A DNA stretch of 64,000 bases from Haloarcula sebkhae (GTDB taxonomy: Archaea > Halobacteriota > Halobacteria > Halobacteriales > Haloarculaceae). A program made the position numbers and the translations under genes. Below, piece by piece: positions 24,988-34,067 of this stretch. Position 1 is the stretch's first letter, and each line of letters starts with the position of its first letter. The DNA lies in assembly GCF_014647415.1 (NCBI RefSeq), contig NZ_BMPD01000005.1, positions 248,001 to 312,000 on the forward strand, read 5' to 3'. The notes beneath the pieces are model-generated. The model did no database searches, was not told the origin of the DNA, and was given only the letters and a program-made list of their open reading frames with translations.

Positions 24988-26091
24988 CTACAGCACGTTG
25001 TCGTACACGTCGGCCAGCTTGTCGATGGCGTGGTCGACGCTGATAGCCTCCCGCCGGGCAAGACAGCGCTCTCGAAGATGCTCCCGTTCGTCGAGGACAC
25101 GCTCGATAGCCCGGCGGAAGCCGTCGATGTCGCCTTCGTCGTAGGAGTAGCCGGTTTCGCCGTCCTCGATGGTGTCGCTGAGTGCGCCGGCGTCGACACC
25201 GGCGACGGGCGTTCCACAGCAGTTGGCCTCCAGCGCGACTAAGCCCTGCGTTTCGACGGGGCTGGGGAACGCAAACACGTCAAGCGTCGAGTACAGTTCG
25301 GGGAGTTCCCCCCGGTCTAAAAAGCCGAGAAAGCGCACGTCGGCGTCGCTGTGTTCGGCTGTCGCTTCGAGCGATTCACGGGCCGGACCGTCACCGGCGA
25401 ACACGACAGTCACGTCCAGCCCCTCGCAGGCGGTGATGATGTCTTCGAGGCACTTCTCGTAGCCATGGCGGCCGGTGTAGCCGACGATAGGGCCGTCAGG
25501 GAGGTCGTGGCGGTCCCGGAAGTCGGTCGTGTCGACCGGCTCGAACACGGTCGTATCGACGCCGTTCGGGACGACTGTCACTGGTGTATCGAGGCCGATA
25601 GACTCCCGGAGATGGGTCGCTGCGCGCTCGCTTGGCGCGATAACGGTGTCGGCACGGCCTAGGAACCAGCGTTCGTAGCTCTCGGCGCTGGAGCGGACCG
25701 CTGACTCGACAGCGCCGTTGAAGGAGACGTACTCGGCGTACTCGCTCGTGGGCGTGTGATACGACGCAACGAACGGGATATCGAGCTTTCCTGCGAGTCG
25801 CTGGCCCGCCATCCCGAGGCTAAACGGCGTGTGGGCGTGGACCAGTTCGGCATCGCGGACGCCCTTCGGTATCTGTGGCATCCCGAGTCGAAACCCCTCG
25901 TAGAACGGGAACGGAAGGCTTCGGACCGGATACTCGTTCTCGGACGGGGCGTGGTCGCTGTTCGGATAGACCACACCCATGCGACCGCCGCGGTCGCGCC
26001 AGCGGTCCCGCCACGTCTGGACCGTATAGGTCACCCCATTGACGGTCGGCAAGTACGTGTCGGTGAACGTCGCGACGTGCGGCAGTGTCAT
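24988..26091 (-). CDS. Glycosyltransferase family 4 protein
   Basis: 367 residues from the ATG at 26091 (MTLPHVATFTDTYLPTVNGV). A GT-B fold is indicated by the N-terminal TDTYLPTVNGVTYTV, the inter-domain VVPNGVDTTVF and VGYTGRHGYEKCLEDII. The EX7E motif is in SPVETQGLVALEANCCGTPV, which binds the nucleotide sugar. It is close to archaeal mannosyl/glucosyl-transferases acting on lipid or glycan acceptors in the cytoplasm. It is divergent from the MFS gene, and a second GT4 lies at 27557, so the three may share a surface-glycan or glycolipid role, which is inference. Confidence 0.92.
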   Translation of the reverse strand: MTLPHVATFTDTYLPTVNGVTYTVQTWRDRWRDRGGRMGVVYPNSDHAPSENEYPVRSLPFPFYEGFRLGMPQIPKGVRDAELVHAHTPFSLGMAGQRLAGKLDIPFVASYHTPTSEYAEYVSFNGAVESAVRSSAESYERWFLGRADTVIAPSERAATHLRESIGLDTPVTVVPNGVDTTVFEPVDTTDFRDRHDLPDGPIVGYTGRHGYEKCLEDIITACEGLDVTVVFAGDGPARESLEATAEHSDADVRFLGFLDRGELPELYSTLDVFAFPSPVETQGLVALEANCCGTPVAGVDAGALSDTIEDGETGYSYDEGDIDGFRRAIERVLDEREHLRERCLARREAISVDHAIDKLADVYDNVL

Positions 26092-26211
26092 CGCCGCGGC
26101 GTAGCAGGACCAGGGGTTAAACCGTTGCCATTGGCAAGCCATCAATCAGAAAGTTGTCACACCCTAACAGGTGCCAGAGTTCTTTTCAGGGACCGTTGTG
26201 GATTGTGGACA

Positions 26212-27534
26212 ATGGATCGGGACGGCTGGCTGTACGCTTGGGCACTCGCATCGGTCGCGCTGGGCGCAGGGTCGTTGCTCGTTCCACTGTATTTCGTCGC
26301 AATCGGTGGTGAGACGTTCATGCTGGGCGTTCTCGCCGGTGTGGCCGCCGCCGCGGGTGCGCCGGGGGCACTGGTTTTCGGCCGCGTCGCCGACAAACGA
26401 GGGAAGCGTCGGTCGCTCGTCCTGCTCGCACTGGGATTGGCGACTCTCGCGCTGGTGGTGGTCTCGCTCACGGAGGAACCGTGGCTTGTCATCGTCGGCA
26501 ACGGCCTCCTGTGGTTCGCGGCGGGCGCTGCCGCACCAGTGCTGACGCTGCTTGTCACCGCCGGAACCGTCGAGCGGGACTGGCCGGCGCGGTTCGCCAT
26601 CCTGAACCGCTACCAGGGCTGGGGCTGGGCTGGTGGGTTAGTCCTTGGCCTCGTGTGGACGGCATTGCTCTCTAGACCACTTGGAGAGATTGCCGCCCAA
26701 CAGTCGCTACTGTGGGTATGTTCGGCCGCCGTCGGCCTGTCGGCGTTTCTCGCGGCGAAGTGGCTGCCGTCCGATCCCGAAGAACTTGACCGTCCGCGGG
26801 GCAGTCGGATGGCGCGGGCTATCGCCCGGTCGCGTCGGCTGCCGGTCCGGAGCGCGACGTTCCCGGGCGGTCCGGGCCGGCTGTACTGGCTCACGCGGTC
26901 GATACATCCCCGAGAAGTCGCGGCCCGGTTCTCCCCGTCGCTGACGATCTACTTCGGCGCTGTCATCGCTTTCTTCGTCGGCTTCGGCGTGTTCTGGGGG
27001 CCGTTGCCGCTGTATCTCTCGCGGACGCTTGGCTACGAGTCGGGGATCGTCTTCGCGCTGTATCTCGTCTCCAGCGTCGGCTCGGCGCTGTGGTACGGCC
27101 GCGCTGGTGAACTTGCCGAACGCTACAGCCCGAGCGGGCTTCAGGTCGGGAGCCTGCTGGCCCGCGCAGCGCTCCATCCAGCTGTTGCTGCTGTGGGACT
27201 GCTCCTACCAGCCACCCTCGTCGGCACAGCCGTCAACGGCGTCGTGTTCGTTCTCATCGGCGTCGCCTGGGCCGTCATCGCCGTCACCGCGGCCAGCGTC
27301 GTCACCCAGCTCGCGCCGTCAGCGATTCGCGGCGAGGCGCTCGGGTTGTACACCGCTATCTCCGGGCTGGCGAGCGGCGTCGGGTCGATACTCGGCGGCT
27401 GTCTCGGGGGCTACGACTTCCTGCTCGCGTTCGCCGTGGCCGGTGCGCTGGTGCTGGTCGGCGCGGCACTGGTCGCGGTCGTCTGGCGTCGCTCGCCGTC
27501 AGCGTCTGTCGAAACGGACCCGGTCTCGGCGTAA
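26212..27534 (+). CDS. Major facilitator superfamily transporter
   Basis: 440 residues from the ATG at 26212; the much longer open frame upstream is the reverse of the glycosyltransferase. About 12 hydrophobic segments are seen. The MFS A-motif-like loop GRVADKRGKRRSL follows helix 2, and a long basic central loop (RMARAIARSRRLPVRS) separates the halves. The substrate is unknown. It lies between two glycosyltransferase genes and may export or import a related small molecule, though MFS position is weak evidence. Confidence 0.88.
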   Translation: MDRDGWLYAWALASVALGAGSLLVPLYFVAIGGETFMLGVLAGVAAAAGAPGALVFGRVADKRGKRRSLVLLALGLATLALVVVSLTEEPWLVIVGNGLLWFAAGAAAPVLTLLVTAGTVERDWPARFAILNRYQGWGWAGGLVLGLVWTALLSRPLGEIAAQQSLLWVCSAAVGLSAFLAAKWLPSDPEELDRPRGSRMARAIARSRRLPVRSATFPGGPGRLYWLTRSIHPREVAARFSPSLTIYFGAVIAFFVGFGVFWGPLPLYLSRTLGYESGIVFALYLVSSVGSALWYGRAGELAERYSPSGLQVGSLLARAALHPAVAAVGLLLPATLVGTAVNGVVFVLIGVAWAVIAVTAASVVTQLAPSAIRGEALGLYTAISGLASGVGSILGGCLGGYDFLLAFAVAGALVLVGAALVAVVWRRSPSASVETDPVSA

Positions 27535-27556
27535 CAACTGTCGCTTCAAACGCCGC

Positions 27557-28606
27557 TCAGGCCAGTTCTTCGTACGTCTCGACGAGCCGCCGGCCGACCC
27601 GGTCCAGGCTGTGTTCTCTGGCCGTCTCCTTGGCGTTCTCGCCCAGCCGATCACGAAGGTCGGGGTTTTCGGCGAGTCGCTCCAGCGCCTCGCGGAACTC
27701 CGCCTCGTCCGCGCAAATGAGGCAGTCGTGACCGTCCTCGTAGTACTCCCGGAACACTGGGATGTCCGAGAGGACGACCGCCTTCCCACAGGCCATCGCC
27801 TCCAGTACGGCGATGCCCTGATTCTCGGCCTTCGTCGGGAACAGGTACACGTCGCCGGCCCCGAACGCACCGCGGATGTCCTCGATCCACCCAGTAAAGG
27901 TCACGTTCTCGGGCGGGTCGTTCACCCACCGGGAGACAGTCTTGGAGGCCTGCGGCCCGGCGTCGTAGGGGCCGAACCACGCGAAGTCGTGTTCCGTCTC
28001 CTGTGCGAGTTCACAGAACGTCGTCAGCCCCTTGCGCTCGAAGACGTTGCCGACGGCGAAGACGACCATCCCGTCCAGATCGTAGCGCCGCCGGTAGTCC
28101 TCGCGCAGGTCCTCATGGCCCGCCAGCGCGTCGATGTCGACGCCGTTTGTCATCGGCCGTATCGGCGCATCGACCGGGTACGATTCGAGGATATCCTTCG
28201 TGTACTCGGAGGGACAGAGCACGAGGTCGGCCTGTGAGTAGAACCACCGGAGGTAGCGCCCCAGCGCCGGTGCGACCAGGTTCGATCCGCGGAAACTGTC
28301 CCGGAAGTCCTCGCGGGTGACGTGGGCGTGGAGAACGAGCGGGATGTCTGCCTGCGCCGCGTACCGGGCCACGGCGACGGACCCGGGTCCAATCATGTTG
28401 CAGTGAGCGATGTCGAACTCTCGGAACATCGGATCGTTGAACGCGATATTGCCACCCAGCGCCCACGCCGGATGGCCCTCCTGCCAGGGCGTCGTCTCCA
28501 CCTCGATGTCGGTCTCGGACAGTGCCGCCCGCTGGTGGTCCACGGCGGTGCCGATGCCCGACCGATCGAGGCGGTCGGCTAGTTCGAGATAATTCAGGAC
28601 GCGCAC
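27557..28606 (-). CDS. Glycosyltransferase family 4 protein (GTG start)
   Basis: 349 residues from a GTG at 28606 (VRVLNYLELADRLDRSGIG). This start is chosen because the family begins at this motif and a GGAG lies 12 nt upstream; the longer frame has an unrelated N terminus. Other motifs are HAHVTREDFRDSF, SEYTKDIL, MTNGVDID, FAVGNVFERKGL and the EX7E-containing TKAENQGIAVLEAMACGKAV. Haloarchaeal homologues are annotated as hexosyltransferases, possibly for glycolipid synthesis. The stop lies 22 bp from the convergent MFS gene. Confidence 0.9.
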   Translation of the reverse strand: MRVLNYLELADRLDRSGIGTAVDHQRAALSETDIEVETTPWQEGHPAWALGGNIAFNDPMFREFDIAHCNMIGPGSVAVARYAAQADIPLVLHAHVTREDFRDSFRGSNLVAPALGRYLRWFYSQADLVLCPSEYTKDILESYPVDAPIRPMTNGVDIDALAGHEDLREDYRRRYDLDGMVVFAVGNVFERKGLTTFCELAQETEHDFAWFGPYDAGPQASKTVSRWVNDPPENVTFTGWIEDIRGAFGAGDVYLFPTKAENQGIAVLEAMACGKAVVLSDIPVFREYYEDGHDCLICADEAEFREALERLAENPDLRDRLGENAKETAREHSLDRVGRRLVETYEELA

Positions 28607-28813
28607 GTCCCGGGCAACTCCGGCGGGGACGAAAATCCTATCGACTTCACCCAAAAAACGGACCTGATACGCAGAGTGGTCCACGACCCTTTTCCGCTGG
28701 TCAAACAACTACAGGGTGGGACTTTCTGGCTGTTCACAAAGTTTCCAAACTATGACCTCACATCTGCTAGCTCGTTCGGAAGGCATTTTCCCGACGCCGA
28801 CACAGTACCGCCA

Positions 28814-29101
28814 ATGACGGACGAGGCGACCATCGCCCGTGAGCGGATCGAGCGCCTCCAGTCGCTCGCTCGCGAGGCCGTTCAGGCCGGCAACGAGGAA
28901 CGCGCTCGGTCGTACGTCCGTCGCGCTCGGCGCGTCGCTGAACGCCACCGCCTGCGGTTGCCACGGTCGTTCGAGCGGTCGACGTGTGACGCCTGCGACA
29001 CGTACCTCCTGCACGGCCACAATGCCCGGTCCCGAACGCAGTCCGGCCACGTCGTCATCACGTGCGACTGTGGGTCACAGTCCCGCTACCCGTACGACTG
29101 A
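28814..29101 (+). CDS. rnp4: Ribonuclease P protein component 4 (Rpr2/Rnp4)
   Basis: 95 residues from the ATG at 28814. The family pattern is ARERIERLQSLAREAVQAGN, RSYVRRARRVAERHRLRLP and a zinc ribbon CDACDTYLLHG...VITCDCGSQSRYPY. With Rnp1-3 and the RNA it forms archaeal RNase P, which cuts tRNA 5' leaders; Rnp4 pairs with Rnp1. It heads a run rnp4-yhbY-mscS on the plus strand with a 52-bp gap to the next gene. The rnp4/YhbY pairing is a known archaeal neighbourhood. Confidence 0.93.
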   Translation: MTDEATIARERIERLQSLAREAVQAGNEERARSYVRRARRVAERHRLRLPRSFERSTCDACDTYLLHGHNARSRTQSGHVVITCDCGSQSRYPYD

Positions 29102-29153
29102 GGATTCTTTACGACTACTGGTTTTAAGGGGCTGTCCTCGCTAAACGGTGTAC

Positions 29154-29402
29154 ATGAGTGATTCTTCTCGACAGTCGCGGATACACGACCTCGACGCGAC
29201 GCTTCGCGTCGGCAAACACGGTATCGAATCCGTCGCAGACGAACTCGACGACCAGCTGGAGAACACGGACCTCGTGAAGGTGAAGTTCCTCCGGTCGTCA
29301 CGGGGCGGCACGACGGCCGAGGAACTCGCCGACGACCTGGCTGAGATGGTCAATGCTGACGTGATTCAGGTCCGGGGCCACACCGCGGTGTTCGAGAAAT
29401 GA
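29154..29402 (+). CDS. YhbY / CRM-domain RNA-binding protein
   Basis: 82 residues from the ATG at 29154. The CRM fold is seen in DLDATLRVGKHGIESVADEL, LVKVKFLRSSRGG and ADVIQVRGHTAVFEK. YhbY binds pre-50S ribosomal particles in bacteria, and archaeal homologues are linked to RNA processing. The gene follows rnp4, and its stop overlaps the mscS start (ATGA). Confidence 0.9.
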   Translation: MSDSSRQSRIHDLDATLRVGKHGIESVADELDDQLENTDLVKVKFLRSSRGGTTAEELADDLAEMVNADVIQVRGHTAVFEK

Positions 29403-30280
29403 TGCAGGTCCAGCCCCTCGCGGACCTGCTCACCGGGCTCGGCGTCCCAGCCGCCGGCTCCATCGCCTCAGCGGTGGTTTTCGTCGTCGTCTTCGTCCTC
29501 GTCTACATCCTGGGGAAGGCGATTGTCCTGCCCATCGTCGACCGCTCGCTCAAGTCGCGCGACCTCGATACCCACGCTCGGCGACCGCTGAAGAAGGTCG
29601 TCAGCATCGGTATCGTGTTCGTCGCCATCTCCGTCGCCTTCGGGATGGCCGAGTACGGGAACTTCCTGCAGTCGCTGGCGACCATCGCCGCGGCGGCGAC
29701 GCTGGCCATCGGCTTCGCGATGCAGGACGTCATCTCGAACTTTGTCGCCGGCGTGTTCATCTACACCGACAAGCCGTTCCGGATCGGCGACTGGATCGAG
29801 TGGGACGGCAACTCCGGCGTTGTCGAAGACATTAGCCTCCGTGTTACCCGCGTCCGGACCTTCGACAACGAACTGCTGACCGTGCCGAACTCGAATCTAA
29901 CCGATGGCGTCATCAAGAACCCTGTCGCCAAGGAGCAACTCCGCCTGAAGTTCGTGTTTGGCATCGACTACGATGACGACATCGACGAATCGACTGAAAT
30001 CATTCTCGACGAGGCTAGGGCACACCCAGAGATAATGGACGACCCCGAGCCATCTGTTCGCCTCGTTGAACTCGGTGACTCCTCTGTCGGACTGCAGTCC
30101 CGTATCTGGATCAAGGACCCGAGTCGGTCCGACTTCGTCAAGACCCGCGCCGAATACGTCAAAGCAGTCAAACAGCGCTTCGATGCCGAGGACATCAATA
30201 TGCCGTACCCGAACCGGACCATCGGCGGCGGGCTGGAGATGACCGGGCTCGAAAGCGTTGTGGAACCGGCTGACGACTGA
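29399..30280 (+). CDS. Small-conductance mechanosensitive channel (MscS family)
   Basis: 293 residues. N-terminal membrane helices at about 18-42, 64-86 and 90-118 end in the pore-lining LATIAAAATLAIGFAMQDVI. The beta domain follows (FVAGVFIYTDKPFRIGDWIE, VEDISLRVTRVRTFDNELLT, VPNSNLTDGVIKNP), then the alpha/beta cytoplasmic vestibule. MscS opens under membrane tension to release osmolytes. A short C-terminal tail ends the protein. It is translationally coupled to yhbY. Confidence 0.93.
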   Translation: MMQVQPLADLLTGLGVPAAGSIASAVVFVVVFVLVYILGKAIVLPIVDRSLKSRDLDTHARRPLKKVVSIGIVFVAISVAFGMAEYGNFLQSLATIAAAATLAIGFAMQDVISNFVAGVFIYTDKPFRIGDWIEWDGNSGVVEDISLRVTRVRTFDNELLTVPNSNLTDGVIKNPVAKEQLRLKFVFGIDYDDDIDESTEIILDEARAHPEIMDDPEPSVRLVELGDSSVGLQSRIWIKDPSRSDFVKTRAEYVKAVKQRFDAEDINMPYPNRTIGGGLEMTGLESVVEPADD

Positions 30281-30494
30281 GCCACCGCTGACGCAATCTC
30301 GTCACGGGAGACCACGACACACCGACGTTTTACGAGCGGTGTGACGCTACGTGTGGTTTGAATCTCCGTGCTGGTTCTTTCCGTATTCGCTTCCCGAAAA
30401 GTAGGACGGACATCTCACAGTCATTCGCGTAGAGCTGACTCCCTCAGATGGCCCTTTGCTGCTGACGAACCGCTCGCAGCAAGATGCTACGGTA

Positions 30495-30551
30495 GCTGAG
30501 AGATTTGAACCACAGTCGGAGCAAACCCCTCCCTGATACAAATCCCTCAGC
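30495..30551. repeat. tRNA 3'-end-like repeats downstream of tRNA-Arg (possible attachment scars)
   Basis: GCTGAGAGATTTGAACC at 30495-30511 matches 16 of 17 bases of the tRNA-Arg T-arm/acceptor end (30597-30613), in the same orientation and 102 bp away. CAAATCCCTCAGC at 30539-30551 matches 13 of 13 bases of the same tRNA segment, but in the opposite orientation. Partial copies of a tRNA 3' end are what integrases leave at attachment sites. The rest of 30281-30592 has no gene. Confidence 0.55.
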
Positions 30552-30592
30552 CGACGCTTCTCGGTTTTCACTGTCGTTCGCACAAAAGTCAC

Positions 30593-30666
30593 GGGCGCTG
30601 AGGGATTTGAACCCCCGACGGTTTGGTCCGAAGCCAAGCACTCTGTCCAAGCTGAGCTAAGCGCCC
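30593..30666 (-). tRNA. tRNA-Arg (UCG anticodon)
   Basis: 74 nt on the minus strand. The acceptor stem is GGGCGCT/AGCGCCC, the D arm GCTC...GAGT, the T arm GGGGG-TTCAAAT-CCCTC, and no CCA is encoded. The anticodon loop reads CTTCGGA, giving anticodon UCG for CGA codons. The bottom pair of the anticodon stem (C27-A43) appears mismatched. Fragments of this tRNA lie just downstream. Confidence 0.93.
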
Positions 30667-30740
30667 TACGTACAATGGTATGATGACGTTATGGTTTAAA
30701 CCAACCGGTTCCGCCGCGCCATGGGACCGCAGTCACGTGA

Positions 30741-31016
30741 TTACTCCGAGACCGCTTCAGCCGTGTCAGAATCAGTGTCAGCGGCGACCTCGGCCACAAC
30801 CGACTCTGTGTCGACGCCTCGTTCTTCGGCGAGTGCCTCGATGAGCGCGCGCTGTTCGGCCAGTTCCTGCTCCATCCCGTCGACGCGAGTGTTTGTCTCG
30901 TCGACAGTGCTTCGCAAGTCCTCAAGCTGCGTCTTCAGCTCGTTGACCTTCTTGTAGAGGTCCTCGGCGATGTCGGCAACCTTCTGTATCTTTTTCGCGG
31001 TGGAACCCAGTCCCAT
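30741..31016 (-). CDS. Coiled-coil protein (DUF5798-like)
   Basis: 91 residues from the ATG at 31016 (MGLGSTAKKIQKVADIAEDL). Nearly the whole middle is a heptad-patterned coiled coil (VNELKTQLEDLRSTVDETNT, then RVDGMEQELAEQRALIEAL), followed by an acidic tail. Haloarchaeal proteins with this start are named DUF5798. The function is unknown, but a small structural or scaffold role is plausible. It lies between tRNA-Arg and a divergent membrane protein gene. Confidence 0.8.
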   Translation of the reverse strand: MGLGSTAKKIQKVADIAEDLYKKVNELKTQLEDLRSTVDETNTRVDGMEQELAEQRALIEALAEERGVDTESVVAEVAADTDSDTAEAVSE

Positions 31017-31095
31017 GGCCACGGCTACGGCGAGCCGACATTTCCTCGTTTCGCTCGAACGTCGCTGTTAAGACGACGCCGGACCGAGCGGCGAT

Positions 31096-31509
31096 ATGGA
31101 CGATTTGCGGCTCGCTCCGGCTGTTGGCATCGTCGGCTGCGTTCTGTATCTCCTTGCACTCGTGGTCCCGTACGGGCTCGTCGAAACAGCGAGTGCCGTT
31201 GGGGCGTACTACAGTTCGGGGGCGCTATCCCCGCTACTGCCCGGGGTATTCGCGCTGGTCTGCATCATCGTGTTGGCGGCTGGCCGCGAAGGGCGGTCGG
31301 ACCCAAGTATCGCGGCGGGCGCGAGTATCGGCATGGGCGTGTTCATCGTTGCCCTGAGCCTCCTCTGGGCAGTCACCGTTCCTGAGAGCCTCGTGCTGGG
31401 GCTGACTGAGTCGACGCTGATGGAGTACCACCGCTGGGGTGTCGTCCTCGCGGGCATACTCATTCCGGTTGGCGGGACGTGGTTCGCACGGGCACTGGAC
31501 CTGCTGTAG
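31096..31509 (+). CDS. Four-helix membrane protein of unknown function
   Basis: 137 residues with four hydrophobic segments (about 7-27, 50-67, 77-98, 113-135) and short loops. AAGREGRSDPSIAAGASIGM lies between helices 2 and 3. Haloarchaeal homologues are annotated only as hypothetical. It is divergent from the coiled-coil gene and upstream of the 7S RNA. Confidence 0.75.
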   Translation: MDDLRLAPAVGIVGCVLYLLALVVPYGLVETASAVGAYYSSGALSPLLPGVFALVCIIVLAAGREGRSDPSIAAGASIGMGVFIVALSLLWAVTVPESLVLGLTESTLMEYHRWGVVLAGILIPVGGTWFARALDLL

Positions 31510-31589
31510 GCCGGTCTGTCTACCGGCGCGTCGTCCAGCGATCTGTGGGCGCATCCGAAAGGCCCTTATGGGGCGGCGGTGGACTTTTA

Positions 31590-31888
31590 GATGGACTAGG
31601 TCGGGGGGCTAGGCCCCCCTCCTCGCCCGCACTGTGGTCTTGAGCGGGGACCGAACACCGGGGGCGTCCGGTCTGACGGACGTGGACCCCGTAAGCTAAC
31701 GTGGAAGCCTCGTCCCACGGGGACGGCGGTCCGCGTGGTCGCACCTGCAGGGGTGTGCCCACGTGGTTAAACGATGGCACTCCGCCAGGCACGGAAGTGA
31801 GCAGCGGACCATCGAACACCCGTCGCTCGTGGGGTCGCGGGGTGGAGGAGGCAAACGGGATTACCCGCGTCCGAACGCCGGGCCATCC
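31590..31888 (+). ncRNA. Signal recognition particle 7S RNA
   Basis: About 299 nt. The S-domain signature CCAGGCACGGAAGTGAGCAG (helix 8 with the GGAAG loop that binds SRP54) is at about 31783. Near the 5' end is the hairpin GGGGGGC-TAG-GCCCCCC of the Alu domain. The ends pair (GATGG at 31590-31594 with CCATC at 31883-31887), as archaeal 7S RNAs close with helix 1. The length fits haloarchaeal 7S RNAs of about 300 nt. A promoter-like CTTATG lies about 25 bp upstream of the proposed 5' end. The ends are approximate by a few bases. Confidence 0.9.
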
Positions 31889-32274
31889 TGGCTGTCCGTT
31901 CCATTCATACCTACATTTACTACCCGCGAACAGTCGTACGGCACGTGTTTTCGCCGAAAGCGATCGCCTCCATCTGTGCAAGCTCGATCGCTGGTGGAAT
32001 ATGACGTTCCCGTCGCCTGTTGAGGTACTACGGTAGTAGAGATCGTTGAGATGAGATGGAGCCAAGAAGCAAGCCGAAAAGAGATTTTCTAACTACTTTT
32101 CTTCATTTGCTTCTATTTTCTCGGTATTCATGTCTATAAATCCCCACAAATAATTTAGAAGGGCCTTAAAATACGGGAGCGGCCTAATCTATCCACAGTT
32201 TCGAATATTAAAGTCAGTTTTCTATTGGAATGAGTGAAGACTAGAATAGCTCACTGATTTCGACCAGTATACAG
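31889..32274. other. AT-rich intergenic region after the 7S RNA
   Basis: No gene is supported. The stretch about 32080-32230 is markedly AT-rich with several T tracts (TTTTCTAACTACTTTTC), which suits termination of the rightward 7S RNA and of the leftward acyl-CoA synthetase gene. Confidence 0.5.
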
Positions 32275-34023
32275 CTACCGATGGCGACACCGAGGCTGCG
32301 ACTCGCCGGCACTGTCGGCATCCCACTCCTGCAGTTCCTTCCGCCGGATCTTTCGGCTGGTCGTCTGTGGCAACGCATCGGCGAACTCGATCTCGCGGGG
32401 ATACTCGTACTCGGCGAGGTCCTCTCTGACGACGGACTGGATCTCCGAACGGAGCGTCTCGTGGGCCGGAGCGTCTTCAGCGGCTTCGACGTATGCCTTG
32501 ATGATCTCGCCGCGCGTGTCATCGGGCACACCGATCACACCGGCTTGGACCACGTCGGGGTGTTCGAGAATCGCGCTTTCGACCTCCATCGGCCCGACCC
32601 GGTAGCCACTGGTGATGATGACGTCGTCCTTGCGCGATTTGAACCAGACGTAGCCGTCGTCGTCCTGTCGGGCCAAGTCGCCGGTGACGAACCAGCCCTC
32701 GACCTCCTTGGCTGCGGTTTTCTCTGGCAGATTCCAGTACTCGTCGAAGAACACCGAACGGTCGTGGGGTCGTAGCGCTATCTCACCGAGTTCGCCGGCC
32801 GAGAGCGGCTCAGCAACGCCGCTGTCAGCGGCGTCGGGGTCTAGTATCGTCAAATCGTACCCCGGTAACGGCTTGCCCATGCTGCCGGGCTGGGTGTCGA
32901 ACCAGTTCGAGTTGTTGGCGACGACGAGGTTCAGTTCCGTCTGGCCGTAGAACTCGTTGATAGTGACTGAATCGAACGTCTCCGCAACCCAGTCGACGAT
33001 TTCGGGCGTCAGCGATTCGCCGCCGACGGCAAACGTCTCGATGGCGAGGTCGTACGTCGCCGTCGGATCCTCGACGTCCATGAGCATTCGGAGGGCGGTG
33101 GCCGGCATGAACGACTGAGTGACATCGAACTCCGAGAGAAGGCCGAACGCGTCGTCGGCCTCGAACCCCGATGCGGGGTAGCCGACGATAGTCCCGCCGT
33201 GGTGCCACGTCGCGAAGAGGGTCCCGCCGAGCGCCGCGCCCCAGGCCCAGTCCGCGGGCGTCCAGACCGTCGCGTCCGGTCCCAGCCCTTGATCGAAGAA
33301 GTTGTACGCCGCCGCCGCTCGCCCGAGCCAGAGCGCGTGCGAGTGACGAACACCCTTCGGTGGCCCCGTCGACCCGCTCGTGTACAGTATCGCCGTATCG
33401 GTGTCCGGCGTGGACTCGTAGGGTTCGATATCGGCATTGTCCGGCGCGGCGAGCACGTCCTCGAAGGCGCGGACATCGCCCGCCGGCGCGTCGGTTTCGA
33501 TTTCGACGACGTGTTCCAGCGCCGGGCAGTCGTCCCGGACTGCGTCGATATCGTTGCGCACGGCCGGGTCGATAACGGCCACAGACACACCGGCGTCGTC
33601 CAGCCGGTACTGGAGCGCGTCCGTCCCGAACAGGACCGTCAACGGCACCGAGACGGCCCCGAGCTTCCAGTTCGCCAGATGCGTGATCGGGTTCTGTGGC
33701 TTCTGTGGCACGACAACGCCGACGCGGTCGCCGGCCTCGACACCGAGTCCGGCCAGCCCCGCGGCGAGTCTGTCCGATAGCTCGTCCAGTTCGCGGAACG
33801 TGTACTGCTCGCGCCGTCCGTCGGGGTACGCCTGTTCGAGCGCCACCCTGTCGAGATCGTCGTGTTTTTGCAGAAAATCGACCGCCGGATTGTACGACGT
33901 CGGTAGGTCCCAGATGAACTGATCGTGGGCCTCGTCGCACCCCTCGAAGTCCGGCATCACTGTCCAGACCATGGCATATCGGTCGCTTGGGTGGCTGTTG
34001 CGTCTTTCGGTCATGGTCGTCAT
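32275..34023 (-). CDS. Acyl-CoA synthetase (AMP-forming)
   Basis: 582 residues; ATGs at 34023 or 34014 both fit. It belongs to the ANL superfamily, which activates a carboxylic acid with ATP and joins it to CoA. Motifs are the P-loop ILYTSGSTGPPKGV, FYGQTELN, TGDLARQDDDGYVWFKSRKD and the C-terminal lysine region LPQTTSRKIRRKEL. There is no signal or membrane segment. Length and the N-terminal FEGCDEAHDQFIWDLP resemble medium-chain or acetate/propionate-type synthetases; the substrate is open. It is divergent from a methyltransferase. Confidence 0.92.
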   Translation of the reverse strand: MTTMTERRNSHPSDRYAMVWTVMPDFEGCDEAHDQFIWDLPTSYNPAVDFLQKHDDLDRVALEQAYPDGRREQYTFRELDELSDRLAAGLAGLGVEAGDRVGVVVPQKPQNPITHLANWKLGAVSVPLTVLFGTDALQYRLDDAGVSVAVIDPAVRNDIDAVRDDCPALEHVVEIETDAPAGDVRAFEDVLAAPDNADIEPYESTPDTDTAILYTSGSTGPPKGVRHSHALWLGRAAAAYNFFDQGLGPDATVWTPADWAWGAALGGTLFATWHHGGTIVGYPASGFEADDAFGLLSEFDVTQSFMPATALRMLMDVEDPTATYDLAIETFAVGGESLTPEIVDWVAETFDSVTINEFYGQTELNLVVANNSNWFDTQPGSMGKPLPGYDLTILDPDAADSGVAEPLSAGELGEIALRPHDRSVFFDEYWNLPEKTAAKEVEGWFVTGDLARQDDDGYVWFKSRKDDVIITSGYRVGPMEVESAILEHPDVVQAGVIGVPDDTRGEIIKAYVEAAEDAPAHETLRSEIQSVVREDLAEYEYPREIEFADALPQTTSRKIRRKELQEWDADSAGESQPRCRHR

Positions 34024-34067
34024 AACTGATCCGGCAGATCTTTCCGTCTTCCCCTCCTGACTTTACC

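Noticed and set aside
31701..32036. Open frames inside the 7S RNA gene
   Set aside because: They cover the conserved SRP RNA structure and read as Gly/Arg-rich shadow sequence.
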